Shown: positions 1 through 7,950, counted from the stretch's first letter. The stretch is 9,049 nucleotides of DNA from an uncultured Lachnospiraceae bacterium (GCA_947175285.1 CAMWMM010000175.1:1-9049); one strand, 5' to 3'. The notes: generated by a model from the letters alone, not told the origin. A program made the numbers and translations.

Positions 1-55
<55 letters not shown>

Positions 56-112
56 GTTATAAATCTGTTTTTTTGTCATGTTTATTTGCATATAGTGCTT
101 TTAATAAGAAAA

Positions 113-179
113 ACCGCCGGAGGCGGGGATTTCCAGAAGGGCTGTGATGCCATTCTGCGGAATCCCCGCCTCCGGCGGT
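113..179. terminator. Long GC-rich hairpin, probable intrinsic terminator
   Basis: A perfect 19-base inverted repeat (113-131 with 161-179) encloses a 29-base loop. Inside the loop, CAGAA at 134-138 can extend the pairing with TTCTG at 153-157. On the minus strand the stem is followed by TTTTTCTTATTAA, a good U-tract. On the plus strand the following CTTTCTG is poor in T. It therefore looks best as a minus-strand or bidirectional terminator, yet no minus-strand gene is visible to its right. On the plus strand it would separate whatever lies left of the window from the giant gene. A REP-like intergenic palindrome is an alternative. Confidence 0.65.
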
Positions 180-400
180 CTTTCTGCGTCCGGTAATCTG
201 TCCGCAGAGTATGGGGGGCATGGTTGTAACGATGGATAAGAGGGTTAGTTGAAATGGACGCTGTGGTTTATACAAAGAGTGATAAGGAATATGAAATGCT
301 TTCCGGAAAACGGTAAGGAGAATGAGAGAGGGGGATTTGATAACAATGAAGGTTCCCGTGAAAAATAGAAGCGTGAGAAGTACTTCTTACGCAGGAAAAC
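180..400 (+). other. Leader / intergenic region before the giant gene
   Basis: No convincing gene is present between the hairpin and the ribosome binding site at 401. A possible weak promoter is TTGAAA at 249-254 followed after 16 bases by TACAAA at 271-276. A six-base hairpin, TCTGCG 183-188 with CGCAGA 203-208, can form. TCCGCAGA at 201-208 is also perfectly complementary to 154-161, in the loop and first right-arm base of the large hairpin. In-frame ATG codons at 322 and 346 belong to the possible N-terminal extension of the next gene. I recognise no known riboswitch class. Confidence 0.4.
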
Positions 401-406
401 AGGAGG
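401..406 (+). promoter_or_regulatory. Ribosome binding site for the giant gene
   Basis: AGGAGG lies five bases before ATG 412. This is the strongest Shine-Dalgarno match near the possible starts. ATG 322 has AAGGAG only one base upstream, which is too close. ATG 346 has only a GA-rich stretch at 327-334, about 11 bases away. The site therefore favours 412 as the main start, which also puts a normal signal peptide at the N terminus. Confidence 0.8.
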
Positions 407-411
407 CAGAT

Positions 412-3400
412 ATGAGAAAGATAAGGAAACGTGTTTTTGCATCCGTGCTTGCGGCAGCCCTGCTCTTCACCATGCCGGGAATGGCATCTGCAGCAGTGGC
501 GGAGGACGCGCAGACGGAAGATATTTCTGAAAGCGTCACAGTGCTGGCGGCAGATAATGCAGCAGAGGAAACGGGAGCGAAAACCGAAGCAATGCAGGAA
601 TCGGAAGCAGAGGACAATGATACGAATAAGCTAGGAACTGGGGACGATGATACAGGGGATACGGAAACGGATGCTCAGCAACCGGCAGAGGAAGAAACTG
701 TCCCCACACAAAAAGAAGATACAAAGGAATGTACCTGTGGGACATTATGCACGGAGGACAGTATCAATGGGGATTGTCCCGTATGCGGAGCAAAAGCTGC
801 AGACCTTTCATGCTGTAAGGGAGAGAAAACAGAAAACAGCGCTGAGGAAAATAAAGAGGACACAGAACAGAGGGATACATACACAGAGGATGCCAGTACC
901 AATCTCTGCGCCCATCACAAAGAGCATACGCAGGACTGTGGTTATAGCAGGGCGTTAGAGGACGGGGAGGGAAGCCCGTGTACTTATGAGTGCAAGCTCT
1001 GTCGAATCGAAGACTTGCTCGCCGCCCTGCCCCGCCGAATTACAGAAAACAATGCGGAAGAAGTGCGGGCGCGGCTTGATGAAATCCTTGACCTCTACTG
1101 GAAACTGACTGGGGAAGAACAGGAGCAGATCGACATTTCCTGCTGTTTGGAGCTGCAAGCAGCACTGGACGCAGCCTACGCACCCACGTTCATCGAAGGG
1201 CCAACTGAGGGAGATGTGGCGCAGGTGGAGATCGACAAAGACACCACCTACTATGACACCATTGACGATGCCTGGGCGGCGGCGAAGGGCAAAACTGCCA
1301 CTGTCACCCTGCTGGCGGATGTGACGGCCAGTAGGGTTCTGGAAGTGTCAAGCGGCGACAATATCACTTTTGACGGTGGGAGTTATACCCTTACTGGGGA
1401 TTCCAGAGTATCTATTGATGTGCACGGCGGAAAACTGACCCTCACCAGCGGCACGGTGAAACCGTTGACAGCCGATTTTGGCGGTATTGCTGTGTCAGTC
1501 GTCGGAACTGGCGAACTTGTGGTCATCGGCGGCACCTTGGAAGGGCTTGCTGTTGATGGCAGCACCGTCCGGCTCTTCGGCGGCGAATTTACCGGCGGAG
1601 TCGCTATTAGTTGCACCTCTGGCCAGTCACTCCGCAGCCTCCTGCTGAACCACGGCACTGCGACCGAGCCGTACTACGCCTATTTTGACGCTGCGGGCAA
1701 GCCCGTTGCTTTGGAGGATGGCCAAACCACGCTGCTCGGCGGCACCTACACGGTGAAGGTGTGTACGAACCATGTTTATCAGGAGCAGAGTTATTCGCAT
1801 GTACAGGGCAGCCTAAAGCATACGCAGACCTGTGCGGCTTGCGGCGCTGTAGAAGAAGTGGATTGCGAATACATAGATTTTGGAGCGACATACAACATTA
1901 AAGTTTGCGCCTGCGGAGCCACGCTTACCGCTTCCCTGACCGGTGCGGACAATCTGGTTTATAACGGTGCAAGGCAAACACCCGGAGCCACCTTCATGGT
2001 GGATGGTATTACCCCGCGAGAGGTGGCAAATGTTAAAACATACACCTACAACAAAGACGCTGGCACGGGAACCCTTGCTATTATTGATGTTGATGGTGTG
2101 TTTTGGGGAATGTTGCGGCTGGAGTTTACCATTGCAAAGGCCACCCCGGAGATCACATGGAATGGCGGAAGGACACAGACGCTGACCTATACCGGCAAAG
2201 AGGCGGCGGTTACTGCTGATGTGCAGCTGGTGAACAACGAGACTGGGACAGTCAGTTATTCCTATGCTAAACAAGGCTCTGATAGTTATATCTCCGGCCT
2301 GCCGACGGATGTGGGAACCTATTCGGTGAAAGCCAGCTTTGCGGAGCAGAAGAACTATGTTGCCGCCGAGGCGGAGCTGACGCTGATCATCGCGCCCCTG
2401 GCAATCACCGTCACCCCGGACAGCGGCCAGCATAAGGAATACGGCGCAGATGATCCGGAATTGACCTACATGATCACCCCCAGTCTGATTGGGGACGACA
2501 AGCTGAGTGGCGCGCTTACCTATAAGAACAAAGAAGCAGGCGCAATAGGTAACTATGAGATTATCCAGGGTACGCTTGCCGTCCCCTCCAACTATGAGCT
2601 GACAGTTACTTCCGGTGTGATGTTTGAGATTACCAGGCGAAGTCTGGAAAAGGCAACGGTGACTGTCAACGGTGACTTTACATATGATGGTATGCCGCAG
2701 ACACCGACAGCGGATCAAGTGAAAGTTGTGTTGAATGGCGTTGAAATTCCCTCCAGCCAGTATACTATCAGCGCCAGCGACAATATTAACGCAGGGACGG
2801 CAACCGTAATGGTTACTGCAACTGAGAATGGCGGCTATATTGGCAGTGCAAGCAAGGGATTTGCCATCGCAAAGGCGGACGTGGCAAAAGAGAATCTGCA
2901 ATATATGCAGCCTAATGATTCTATTTATACCGGAGAATCCAGAACAGCGAGTGTGACAGCAAATGGCCTGACAGGTATTGGACAGATCACTGTAAAATAC
3001 AGAAAAGACAACAAAGGTGATTTTCTGACAGAGGCCGTAGAACCTGGCACCTACCATGTTTATGCAGGGATCTCCAGTGCAACAAATTATAATGACACAC
3101 AGATAGAAATGGGCAGTTTTACCATTTCTTATATGGATGCCCCGGAACTTCGTTATAATGGCAATGAAAAGAAAGAGTATTACAGTGGAGATGTGGCTAT
3201 TACGGCTGTTCCAGCAGACGGTCATACTTATACTGTTTCCGATGCCATAGGCGGCGGATATCAGTCATCTTACACCATATCCGCACAGGAAGGCACAGAG
3301 ACAAAGACACTGCATTTTAAGGATGAAGATGGCCATATTTCGGATGGCGTGAAAATATCAGTGAATTTCGACCTGACGCCGCCCACGGGCGGGATCGCCA

Positions 3401-6400
3401 TAGGCGCAAAGTGGTGGCAGAATGTCCTCAATTTTATTACATTCGGGCATTACGCGGTACAGGACTACACCGTGACTATAAAAGCAGAAGATAAAGGCGG
3501 AAGCGGGATTGGCAAGATCGAGTATGTCATTGTGACAGGATCTGCCCAGTATGACGATGCAGGCGAATTGGCAGCGGCGGGGCTCAGCTGGACGGAATAT
3601 AACAACAGCAAGCCCACTGTATCTAAAAATACGAGCCAGTATGTGGTCTATGCCAGACTGACGGACAAAGCAGGAAACGTAACCTATATCAGCACTGACG
3701 GCATCCTTTTGGACAGTACGCCGCCCACGGTAGATAAACTGACTGTACCAGAAAATACAATAAAAGATATGACAGCAGGCTTTACCTTCACGGTAAGCGA
3801 GGCGGTGAGCTATTACTATGTGGTTCTGCCGCAGGGCAGCACAGCCCCTTTGGCAGAGGATATCATTGTAACCTGCGGTGGGATATTGCCGGAAGGGAAA
3901 ACAGGGACTGCCATTGCCGATGCTCCCCATGACAGTGGAACAATATCAGCGGATATGCTGGCAGACGGCATATCTGTGGAAGCAGAAAATCTGTCACCCA
4001 ACACGAAGTACATTGTCTATGTGACCGCAGTTGACACGGCTGTGGATATTACAAATTTGGAAAAGGGAACACCTGCCGGAAATTTAGGGAATGTGGTACA
4101 GGCAGATTTTACCACAAAGAAGACCATGCCTGTCATCACAAATGCCCCAACAATGTCCGGGATTTACGGCCAAAGTGCGGGAGAGATGACAGTCACAGGC
4201 GGCACTGCAAAAGGCGGGAATACCGTCCTGACGGGTACATGGACTGTCAGCAGTACAGACAGTGGAAAAACACCGGTCGTAGGGACAACGGAAGAAGTAA
4301 CCGTTATTTTTACGCCGGACAGTGACAGCTATGGCAGCGTATTGGTAAAGGCCATTCCGAAAGTAAGCCCAAGGAGCCTGAATGCGGACGGTGTAACGGT
4401 ATCGGAAGTGGCAGGGACTTATACTTATATCGGTTCCGAGTTCAAGCCGCAGGTGGCAGTGAATACCGGAACCCCAGCGTCGGGGATCTATATTTCAGAC
4501 AGCAGGGCTGCACTGACCGCAAATGATTTTACTGTATCCTACAGTAATAATACGAATGCAGGAACAGCGTCAGTCACCATCACAGGAAAAGGAAACTATA
4601 CCGGATTGGTGACAAGAACATTTATCATAGAGAAAGCGCCCGGACGCACGTTACCAGACCTGACAGGCAGATATACCGATGACGGGCAGACGTATACTTA
4701 TTCGATAGCGCCTACGGAGGGCGCAGTCTACCGCAAAGGGGAAGATGAATGGACAGGGGGGAATGAATTCAGGGGCATAATGCCGGGAACTTCCGTCACA
4801 TTTTCCGCAAAGATGCCGGAGAATGAAAACTATAAGGAAGGGGAGGCAAAGAGCATTACCGTGAACTTTCCGAAGCTCACACCAGCGGCGCCTGCACTTT
4901 CCTATACTCGTAAGACAGACAGGGAAACTGGAAATATAACGCTCACCATCACTGAGACAGCGGGAGCGGAATACAGCTTTGACGGCGGCGCCACATGGCA
5001 GGATACAGCAGAGCAGGAAGGTTTTGACGCATCGCAGACAGTGACTCTCGCCATCCGGCTGAAAGAGACACAAACCCATAACCTGTCATCAGTGCAGAAG
5101 GTAACAATAAACCTAGCCAAGAAGGACAGGAAAGCGCCGTCTCCATTTACGCTCCAGTATGAGGCAAACGAGGAGACGGATTATACCATCACCATACCGC
5201 CTACAGAGGGCTGCGAGTACAGCTATGATGGCGAAAACTGGTCGGACAGTAACGTAAAGCATGGCGTAAAAGTCGGTGAGACAGTGACAGGCTATAAGCG
5301 GTATAAAGAAACGGATGAATATAATACCAGCGACGCAGTGTCTGCTTCTAAACAGATGCCAAAGTTTACGTTAAAGACACCTGTGATCACCCCGACAGGT
5401 GGCAGCTATACAGGCAGCGTGAGTGTGACTATTACCTGCGGGTCACCGGATGCAGAGGTTTATTACACCACGGACAGCAGTACACCCACCAGCAGATCCG
5501 CACGTTATACAGAGGCGTTTACGTTGACCCCCCCGGCAACAGTGAAAGCTATTGCCATAAAGGAAGGGTTTACGGACAGCGCCCTTGCAACAGTCTCCTA
5601 TACGAAGCAGAACAGCGGAGGCAGTGGTAGCTCTGGCAGTTCAGGCGGAGGAAACGGTGGTGAGGGCGAAAGCGGTTCAGGAAGTGGGGACAGCGGTGAT
5701 AACGGAGGCGGAGATACCATTCCGGAAATACCTGTCATTCCGCCTGCAACCAATACGAATCCGGGAACGGATACGGAAGCCGTGAAACCGGGAACAGGAA
5801 ATACAGTGAGACCAGGGACTAGAGCAGAACCAGGCAGAGGCAGTACAGAAGAAACCAGACCAAATCCGGGCATGCCATTTATCAAAGGAGAAGACAGCAA
5901 GATCGGCTGGAACGTGATCCGTGCAGAGGAAGAACAGGCTAAAGAGGGCAGCATCATCAACGTAGATATGAACGGAACCGCCGTTGTTCCAGGGGATATC
6001 TTTGACAGCATCAAGGGCAGGGACATCACCATCACCTTTGACATGGGCAGCGGCATCATTTGGAGCGTGAACGGAAAGAGCATCACCACGGATAAGGCGG
6101 GCGTCATTGACTTTTCCGTAAAGACGGGAGTAAGTGCCGTCCCAGTGGATATCGTGAACAACGTCACCGGGGAAAGATACAGAATCCAGATGGGCCTTGC
6201 CTATGAAGGGGAGTTCGGCTTCACGGCAGTGCTTTCCATAAACCTTGGCAAAGAGAATGCAGGGCATACCGCAAGCCTGTACTATTACAATGAAAGAACA
6301 GGGGAACTTAAATTCATCTGTTCGGACATAGTGGCAGAGGACGGAACGGTATCGCTTGCCTTTACCCACGCATCGGATTGTGTGATCTCGATAGATGGAG

Positions 6401-6612
6401 ATGAGGAAGAAGAAAGTGACAGTGTTTCAGAAGATGCACAGCCCGAGGATACGGAAGAAATAGCAGGAAGCAACACAATGGCAGAAGAAAGCTCCAGGAT
6501 CGGGCAGGCATGGAGATCATGGTGGTTTATGATAATCGGCGTGCTGGTGATTATCATGGGGATCGGTGTATTTTTTGTAGTAAATAAGAAAAGGAAAGGG
6601 GGTGACAACTGA
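412..6612 (+). CDS. Giant secreted, membrane-anchored MBG/Ig-like repeat surface protein (2066 aa)
   Basis: Likely an adhesin or cell-surface scaffold; no enzyme motif is visible. Residues 1-27 form a signal peptide (MRKIRKR, hydrophobic core, cleavage near MASA-AVAED). Then come an acidic low-complexity stretch to about 105, Cys clusters at 107-135 and 166-197, and a helical segment at 199-257. Residues 276-443 are Gly/Thr-rich and beta-helix-like, followed by a second Cys cluster at 451-501. MBG/Ig-like beta modules fill about 510-907, with the clearest MBG_2-type module at 665-741. Ig-like modules with TPPT motifs lie at 908-1233, and further MBG-like repeats at 1236-1420. Three tandem modules at 1428-1655 share a YS-DG-x-W motif. 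A chitobiase/hexosaminidase C-terminal-like module (ITPTGGSYTGSVSVTI) lies at 1656-1733, then a Gly/Ser then Pro/Thr stalk at 1734-1823, a membrane-proximal domain at 1824-1997 and a membrane helix at 2037-2057 before the tail NKKRKGGDN. No LPXTG is present, so anchoring is by the helix. ATG 346 or 322 would add 22 or 30 residues. Domain names come from pattern recognition; ligand unknown. Confidence 0.93.
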   Translation: MRKIRKRVFASVLAAALLFTMPGMASAAVAEDAQTEDISESVTVLAADNAAEETGAKTEAMQESEAEDNDTNKLGTGDDDTGDTETDAQQPAEEETVPTQKEDTKECTCGTLCTEDSINGDCPVCGAKAADLSCCKGEKTENSAEENKEDTEQRDTYTEDASTNLCAHHKEHTQDCGYSRALEDGEGSPCTYECKLCRIEDLLAALPRRITENNAEEVRARLDEILDLYWKLTGEEQEQIDISCCLELQAALDAAYAPTFIEGPTEGDVAQVEIDKDTTYYDTIDDAWAAAKGKTATVTLLADVTASRVLEVSSGDNITFDGGSYTLTGDSRVSIDVHGGKLTLTSGTVKPLTADFGGIAVSVVGTGELVVIGGTLEGLAVDGSTVRLFGGEFTGGVAISCTSGQSLRSLLLNHGTATEPYYAYFDAAGKPVALEDGQTTLLGGTYTVKVCTNHVYQEQSYSHVQGSLKHTQTCAACGAVEEVDCEYIDFGATYNIKVCACGATLTASLTGADNLVYNGARQTPGATFMVDGITPREVANVKTYTYNKDAGTGTLAIIDVDGVFWGMLRLEFTIAKATPEITWNGGRTQTLTYTGKEAAVTADVQLVNNETGTVSYSYAKQGSDSYISGLPTDVGTYSVKASFAEQKNYVAAEAELTLIIAPLAITVTPDSGQHKEYGADDPELTYMITPSLIGDDKLSGALTYKNKEAGAIGNYEIIQGTLAVPSNYELTVTSGVMFEITRRSLEKATVTVNGDFTYDGMPQTPTADQVKVVLNGVEIPSSQYTISASDNINAGTATVMVTATENGGYIGSASKGFAIAKADVAKENLQYMQPNDSIYTGESRTASVTANGLTGIGQITVKYRKDNKGDFLTEAVEPGTYHVYAGISSATNYNDTQIEMGSFTISYMDAPELRYNGNEKKEYYSGDVAITAVPADGHTYTVSDAIGGGYQSSYTISAQEGTETKTLHFKDEDGHISDGVKISVNFDLTPPTGGIAIGAKWWQNVLNFITFGHYAVQDYTVTIKAEDKGGSGIGKIEYVIVTGSAQYDDAGELAAAGLSWTEYNNSKPTVSKNTSQYVVYARLTDKAGNVTYISTDGILLDSTPPTVDKLTVPENTIKDMTAGFTFTVSEAVSYYYVVLPQGSTAPLAEDIIVTCGGILPEGKTGTAIADAPHDSGTISADMLADGISVEAENLSPNTKYIVYVTAVDTAVDITNLEKGTPAGNLGNVVQADFTTKKTMPVITNAPTMSGIYGQSAGEMTVTGGTAKGGNTVLTGTWTVSSTDSGKTPVVGTTEEVTVIFTPDSDSYGSVLVKAIPKVSPRSLNADGVTVSEVAGTYTYIGSEFKPQVAVNTGTPASGIYISDSRAALTANDFTVSYSNNTNAGTASVTITGKGNYTGLVTRTFIIEKAPGRTLPDLTGRYTDDGQTYTYSIAPTEGAVYRKGEDEWTGGNEFRGIMPGTSVTFSAKMPENENYKEGEAKSITVNFPKLTPAAPALSYTRKTDRETGNITLTITETAGAEYSFDGGATWQDTAEQEGFDASQTVTLAIRLKETQTHNLSSVQKVTINLAKKDRKAPSPFTLQYEANEETDYTITIPPTEGCEYSYDGENWSDSNVKHGVKVGETVTGYKRYKETDEYNTSDAVSASKQMPKFTLKTPVITPTGGSYTGSVSVTITCGSPDAEVYYTTDSSTPTSRSARYTEAFTLTPPATVKAIAIKEGFTDSALATVSYTKQNSGGSGSSGSSGGGNGGEGESGSGSGDSGDNGGGDTIPEIPVIPPATNTNPGTDTEAVKPGTGNTVRPGTRAEPGRGSTEETRPNPGMPFIKGEDSKIGWNVIRAEEEQAKEGSIINVDMNGTAVVPGDIFDSIKGRDITITFDMGSGIIWSVNGKSITTDKAGVIDFSVKTGVSAVPVDIVNNVTGERYRIQMGLAYEGEFGFTAVLSINLGKENAGHTASLYYYNERTGELKFICSDIVAEDGTVSLAFTHASDCVISIDGDEEEESDSVSEDAQPEDTEEIAGSNTMAEESSRIGQAWRSWWFMIIGVLVIIMGIGVFFVVNKKRKGGDN

Positions 6613-6663
6613 CGGCGGCAATTTGTAGTGTAACTGAAAAAATAATTTAATGGAGGAGATAAT

Positions 6664-7302
6664 ATGGCAGAGAGAAGAAAGATTTTAGTGGGAGTAAGAG
6701 ACTTGATAGATAGTGAAATTCTCGGTATGGCGTCTTTTAAGGAATCAGAAGGCGTGGCAGGGACGGGCGATGCAAAATGCGTGCTTTCATGCCAGTGCTT
6801 TGCCGGGCGTAAGCATGAGGGAGATGAGAATGGGAAAACATCGTACCGATGTGGTATTCTTACTTTCATAGAGCAGGACCCATTAATCTTTACAAAGTAT
6901 GAGCTGGTATATTCGGATGTGCGTATATCACCGAGCCAGAAAGAAAGTTCGAGTGATTTCCAGTGTTCTCCTTCCAGCGTCATAGTCGGACGCCACCACA
7001 AGGGGGACGAAAACGGGCAGACCTACTATTATTACAGGGATATATGGGTGAAGAAGCTATTGGCTTCAGATCATACGAAAATTAAGCTTTCCTGTGAGGA
7101 GCCTGACAAAAAGGAGTGCAAAGAAAGTGCTGGAGAATGGATGCAGTCGCCGTATACAGAAGACAGATTCCAAAAATATCGTGCAATGACTGGAAGGAAA
7201 CATGTTGGGGACGAAAATGGAAAGACATATTATGAATTTACAATGTTTTATTTTGAGGTCGATGAAAATGGTGACATCATAAATCCGAACGATTCAGAAT
7301 AG
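6664..7302 (+). CDS. Unrecognised protein with three GRxHxGDENGxTxY repeats (212 aa)
   Basis: I do not recognise this family. GRxHxGDENG followed by (K/Q)TxY occurs three times: residues 48-61 (GRKHEGDENGKTSY), 109-122 (GRHHKGDENGQTYY) and 177-190 (GRKHVGDENGKTYY). The copies are spaced 61 and 68 residues apart, and each is followed by aromatic, beta-prone sequence, suggesting three similar beta modules. The repeated His, Asp, Glu and Asn could bind metal or sugar, but that is inference. No signal peptide or membrane segment is visible (N terminus MAERRKILVGVRDLID), so a cytoplasmic location or non-classical release is implied. ATG 6664 has GGAGGAG at 6652-6658, five bases upstream. The gene starts 51 bases after the giant gene with no terminator between, so the two are probably cotranscribed. 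A threefold lectin-like fold is one possibility; an immunity or regulatory protein is another. Confidence 0.85.
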   Translation: MAERRKILVGVRDLIDSEILGMASFKESEGVAGTGDAKCVLSCQCFAGRKHEGDENGKTSYRCGILTFIEQDPLIFTKYELVYSDVRISPSQKESSSDFQCSPSSVIVGRHHKGDENGQTYYYYRDIWVKKLLASDHTKIKLSCEEPDKKECKESAGEWMQSPYTEDRFQKYRAMTGRKHVGDENGKTYYEFTMFYFEVDENGDIINPNDSE

Positions 7303-7315
7303 ATTCTGAATTTTT
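7292..7315 (+). terminator. Intrinsic terminator overlapping the stop codon
   Basis: ATTCAGAAT at 7292-7300 is the exact reverse complement of ATTCTGAAT at 7303-7311, and a T-run ends at 7315. Allowing a realistic loop leaves a 7-base stem (7292-7298 with 7305-7311) around ATAGAT. The TAG stop at 7300-7302 of the GDENG-repeat gene sits in the loop. The stem is AT-rich and short, so efficiency may be modest, but position and T-tract fit the end of the giant-gene transcript. Confidence 0.6.
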
Positions 7316-7357
7316 GATACGTTTAAAAACAGCAAAAGAATAGTATATATTTGGGAG

Positions 7358-7398
7358 GGCGTACTGCATTTCGTTAAAATGTGCGATTGCAGTACGCC
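7358..7398. terminator. Inverted repeat, terminator-like
   Basis: GGCGTACTGCA at 7358-7368 pairs perfectly with TGCAGTACGCC at 7388-7398 around a 19-base loop. Only TTT follows on the + strand before CAATATAT, so the U-tract is poor. It may be a second terminator behind the GDENG-repeat gene, an operator, or debris from the mobile element whose recombinase relic starts about 40 bases later. Confidence 0.45.
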
Positions 7399-7439
7399 TT
7401 TCAATATATGAGAAGTAATAGTTCCTTAATTGTGTTTTC

Positions 7440-7853
7440 ATGGATAAATCTTTTCTTTACAAAAACAGAACTAAGACTACCAGTCCATTACTTACTGTCC
7501 TCTATTGCAGTTTATCCCTCGAAGATGGAAAAGACAACGAGAGCATGAGTATCAGCAGCCAAAAACTGCTGCTTAAAGAATACGCAGAAAAGAATAGTAT
7601 GTTCAAATGTGAATTATATGTGGATGACGGTTTCACAGGACGGAACTTCAACCGTCCGGCAGCTACATGGAAGTATTTTTCCCAAGTATAGCAGGGATAT
7701 TTCAAAAAAGTGCTTGCAGGCGCGTGATACGTTCAAGGCAGGGGAAGTTCTGCGGGGGAGCAGAAGGAAGTCATAGAGGACTGCCACGAAGCAATTATCC
7801 CTAAAACGGAATTGGAAAAGGTTCAGCAGCTGGATAAGAGCGCGAGTCGATAG
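7440..7853 (+). pseudogene. Decayed large serine recombinase (TndX/TnpX-like)
   Basis: Three blocks of a large serine site-specific recombinase survive in order. Block one (7440 to about 7665) is the start of the resolvase catalytic domain, with LYCSLSLEDGKDNESMSI, then SSQKLLLKEYAEK and VDDGFTGRNFNRPA. Intact relatives usually read LYCRLSR-DDG here, so the conserved Arg before the nucleophilic Ser is Ser, and a second Arg is Leu. The sequence then leaves the family and stops at 7689-7691. Block two, in a new frame from about 7687, reads YSRDISKK, normally found near the end of the catalytic region. Block three, about 7766-7853, reads EVIEDCHEAIIPKTELEKVQ, typical of the recombinase domain, and ends at TAG. 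Much of the catalytic domain, the middle and the C terminus are missing; intact members run to about 500 residues or more. No clear RBS precedes ATG 7440. It is a scar of an integrative element and surely inactive. Confidence 0.85.
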
Positions 7854-7868
7854 ACAAGGCAAAAGTAA

Positions 7869-7901
7869 GCGTAGTAGTTGAGATGTTTCAAGCTACTACG
7901 C
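7869..7901. terminator. Hairpin after the recombinase relic
   Basis: GCGTAGTAG at 7869-7877 pairs with CTACTACGC at 7893-7901. The stem continues as TTGA 7878-7881 with TCAA 7888-7891 past a bulged G at 7892, leaving loop GATGTT. The + strand continues ATTGATTTTAT, a loose T-rich run. It could terminate transcription through the relic, act as an operator before the kinase gene, or be a mobile-element remnant. Confidence 0.45.
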
Positions 7902-7950
7902 ATTGATTTTATATGGTTTTGATGCTAAATTAGTAAGGGAAAACATTAAT

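Noticed and set aside
57..275. Minus-strand frame of 72 codons across the large hairpin
   Set aside because: It runs through both arms of the palindrome, shows no recognisable protein features and has no convincing RBS, so it is treated as non-coding.
1813..3225. Open frame of 470 codons on the minus strand inside the giant gene
   Set aside because: It lies wholly antisense to a strongly supported gene with signal peptide and domain structure. Its product has no coherent domains, and long antisense frames are common opposite repetitive, GC-biased coding DNA.
5598..6369. Two overlapping minus-strand frames opposite the stalk and membrane-proximal domain
   Set aside because: The low-complexity Pro/Leu/Ser-rich product is the reverse reading of the Gly/Ser linker codons, and no ribosome binding site or neighbour supports it.
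6285..7001. Minus-strand frame of 238 codons spanning the gene junction
   Set aside because: It covers the 3' end of one supported gene and the 5' part of another, both with good RBS or domain evidence on the + strand. Its product shows no domain.
7314..7346. Possible promoter TTGATA with TAGTAT near 7341
   Set aside because: The spacing between the hexamers is about 21 bases, too long for a standard promoter, and the stretch overlaps the terminator T-run.
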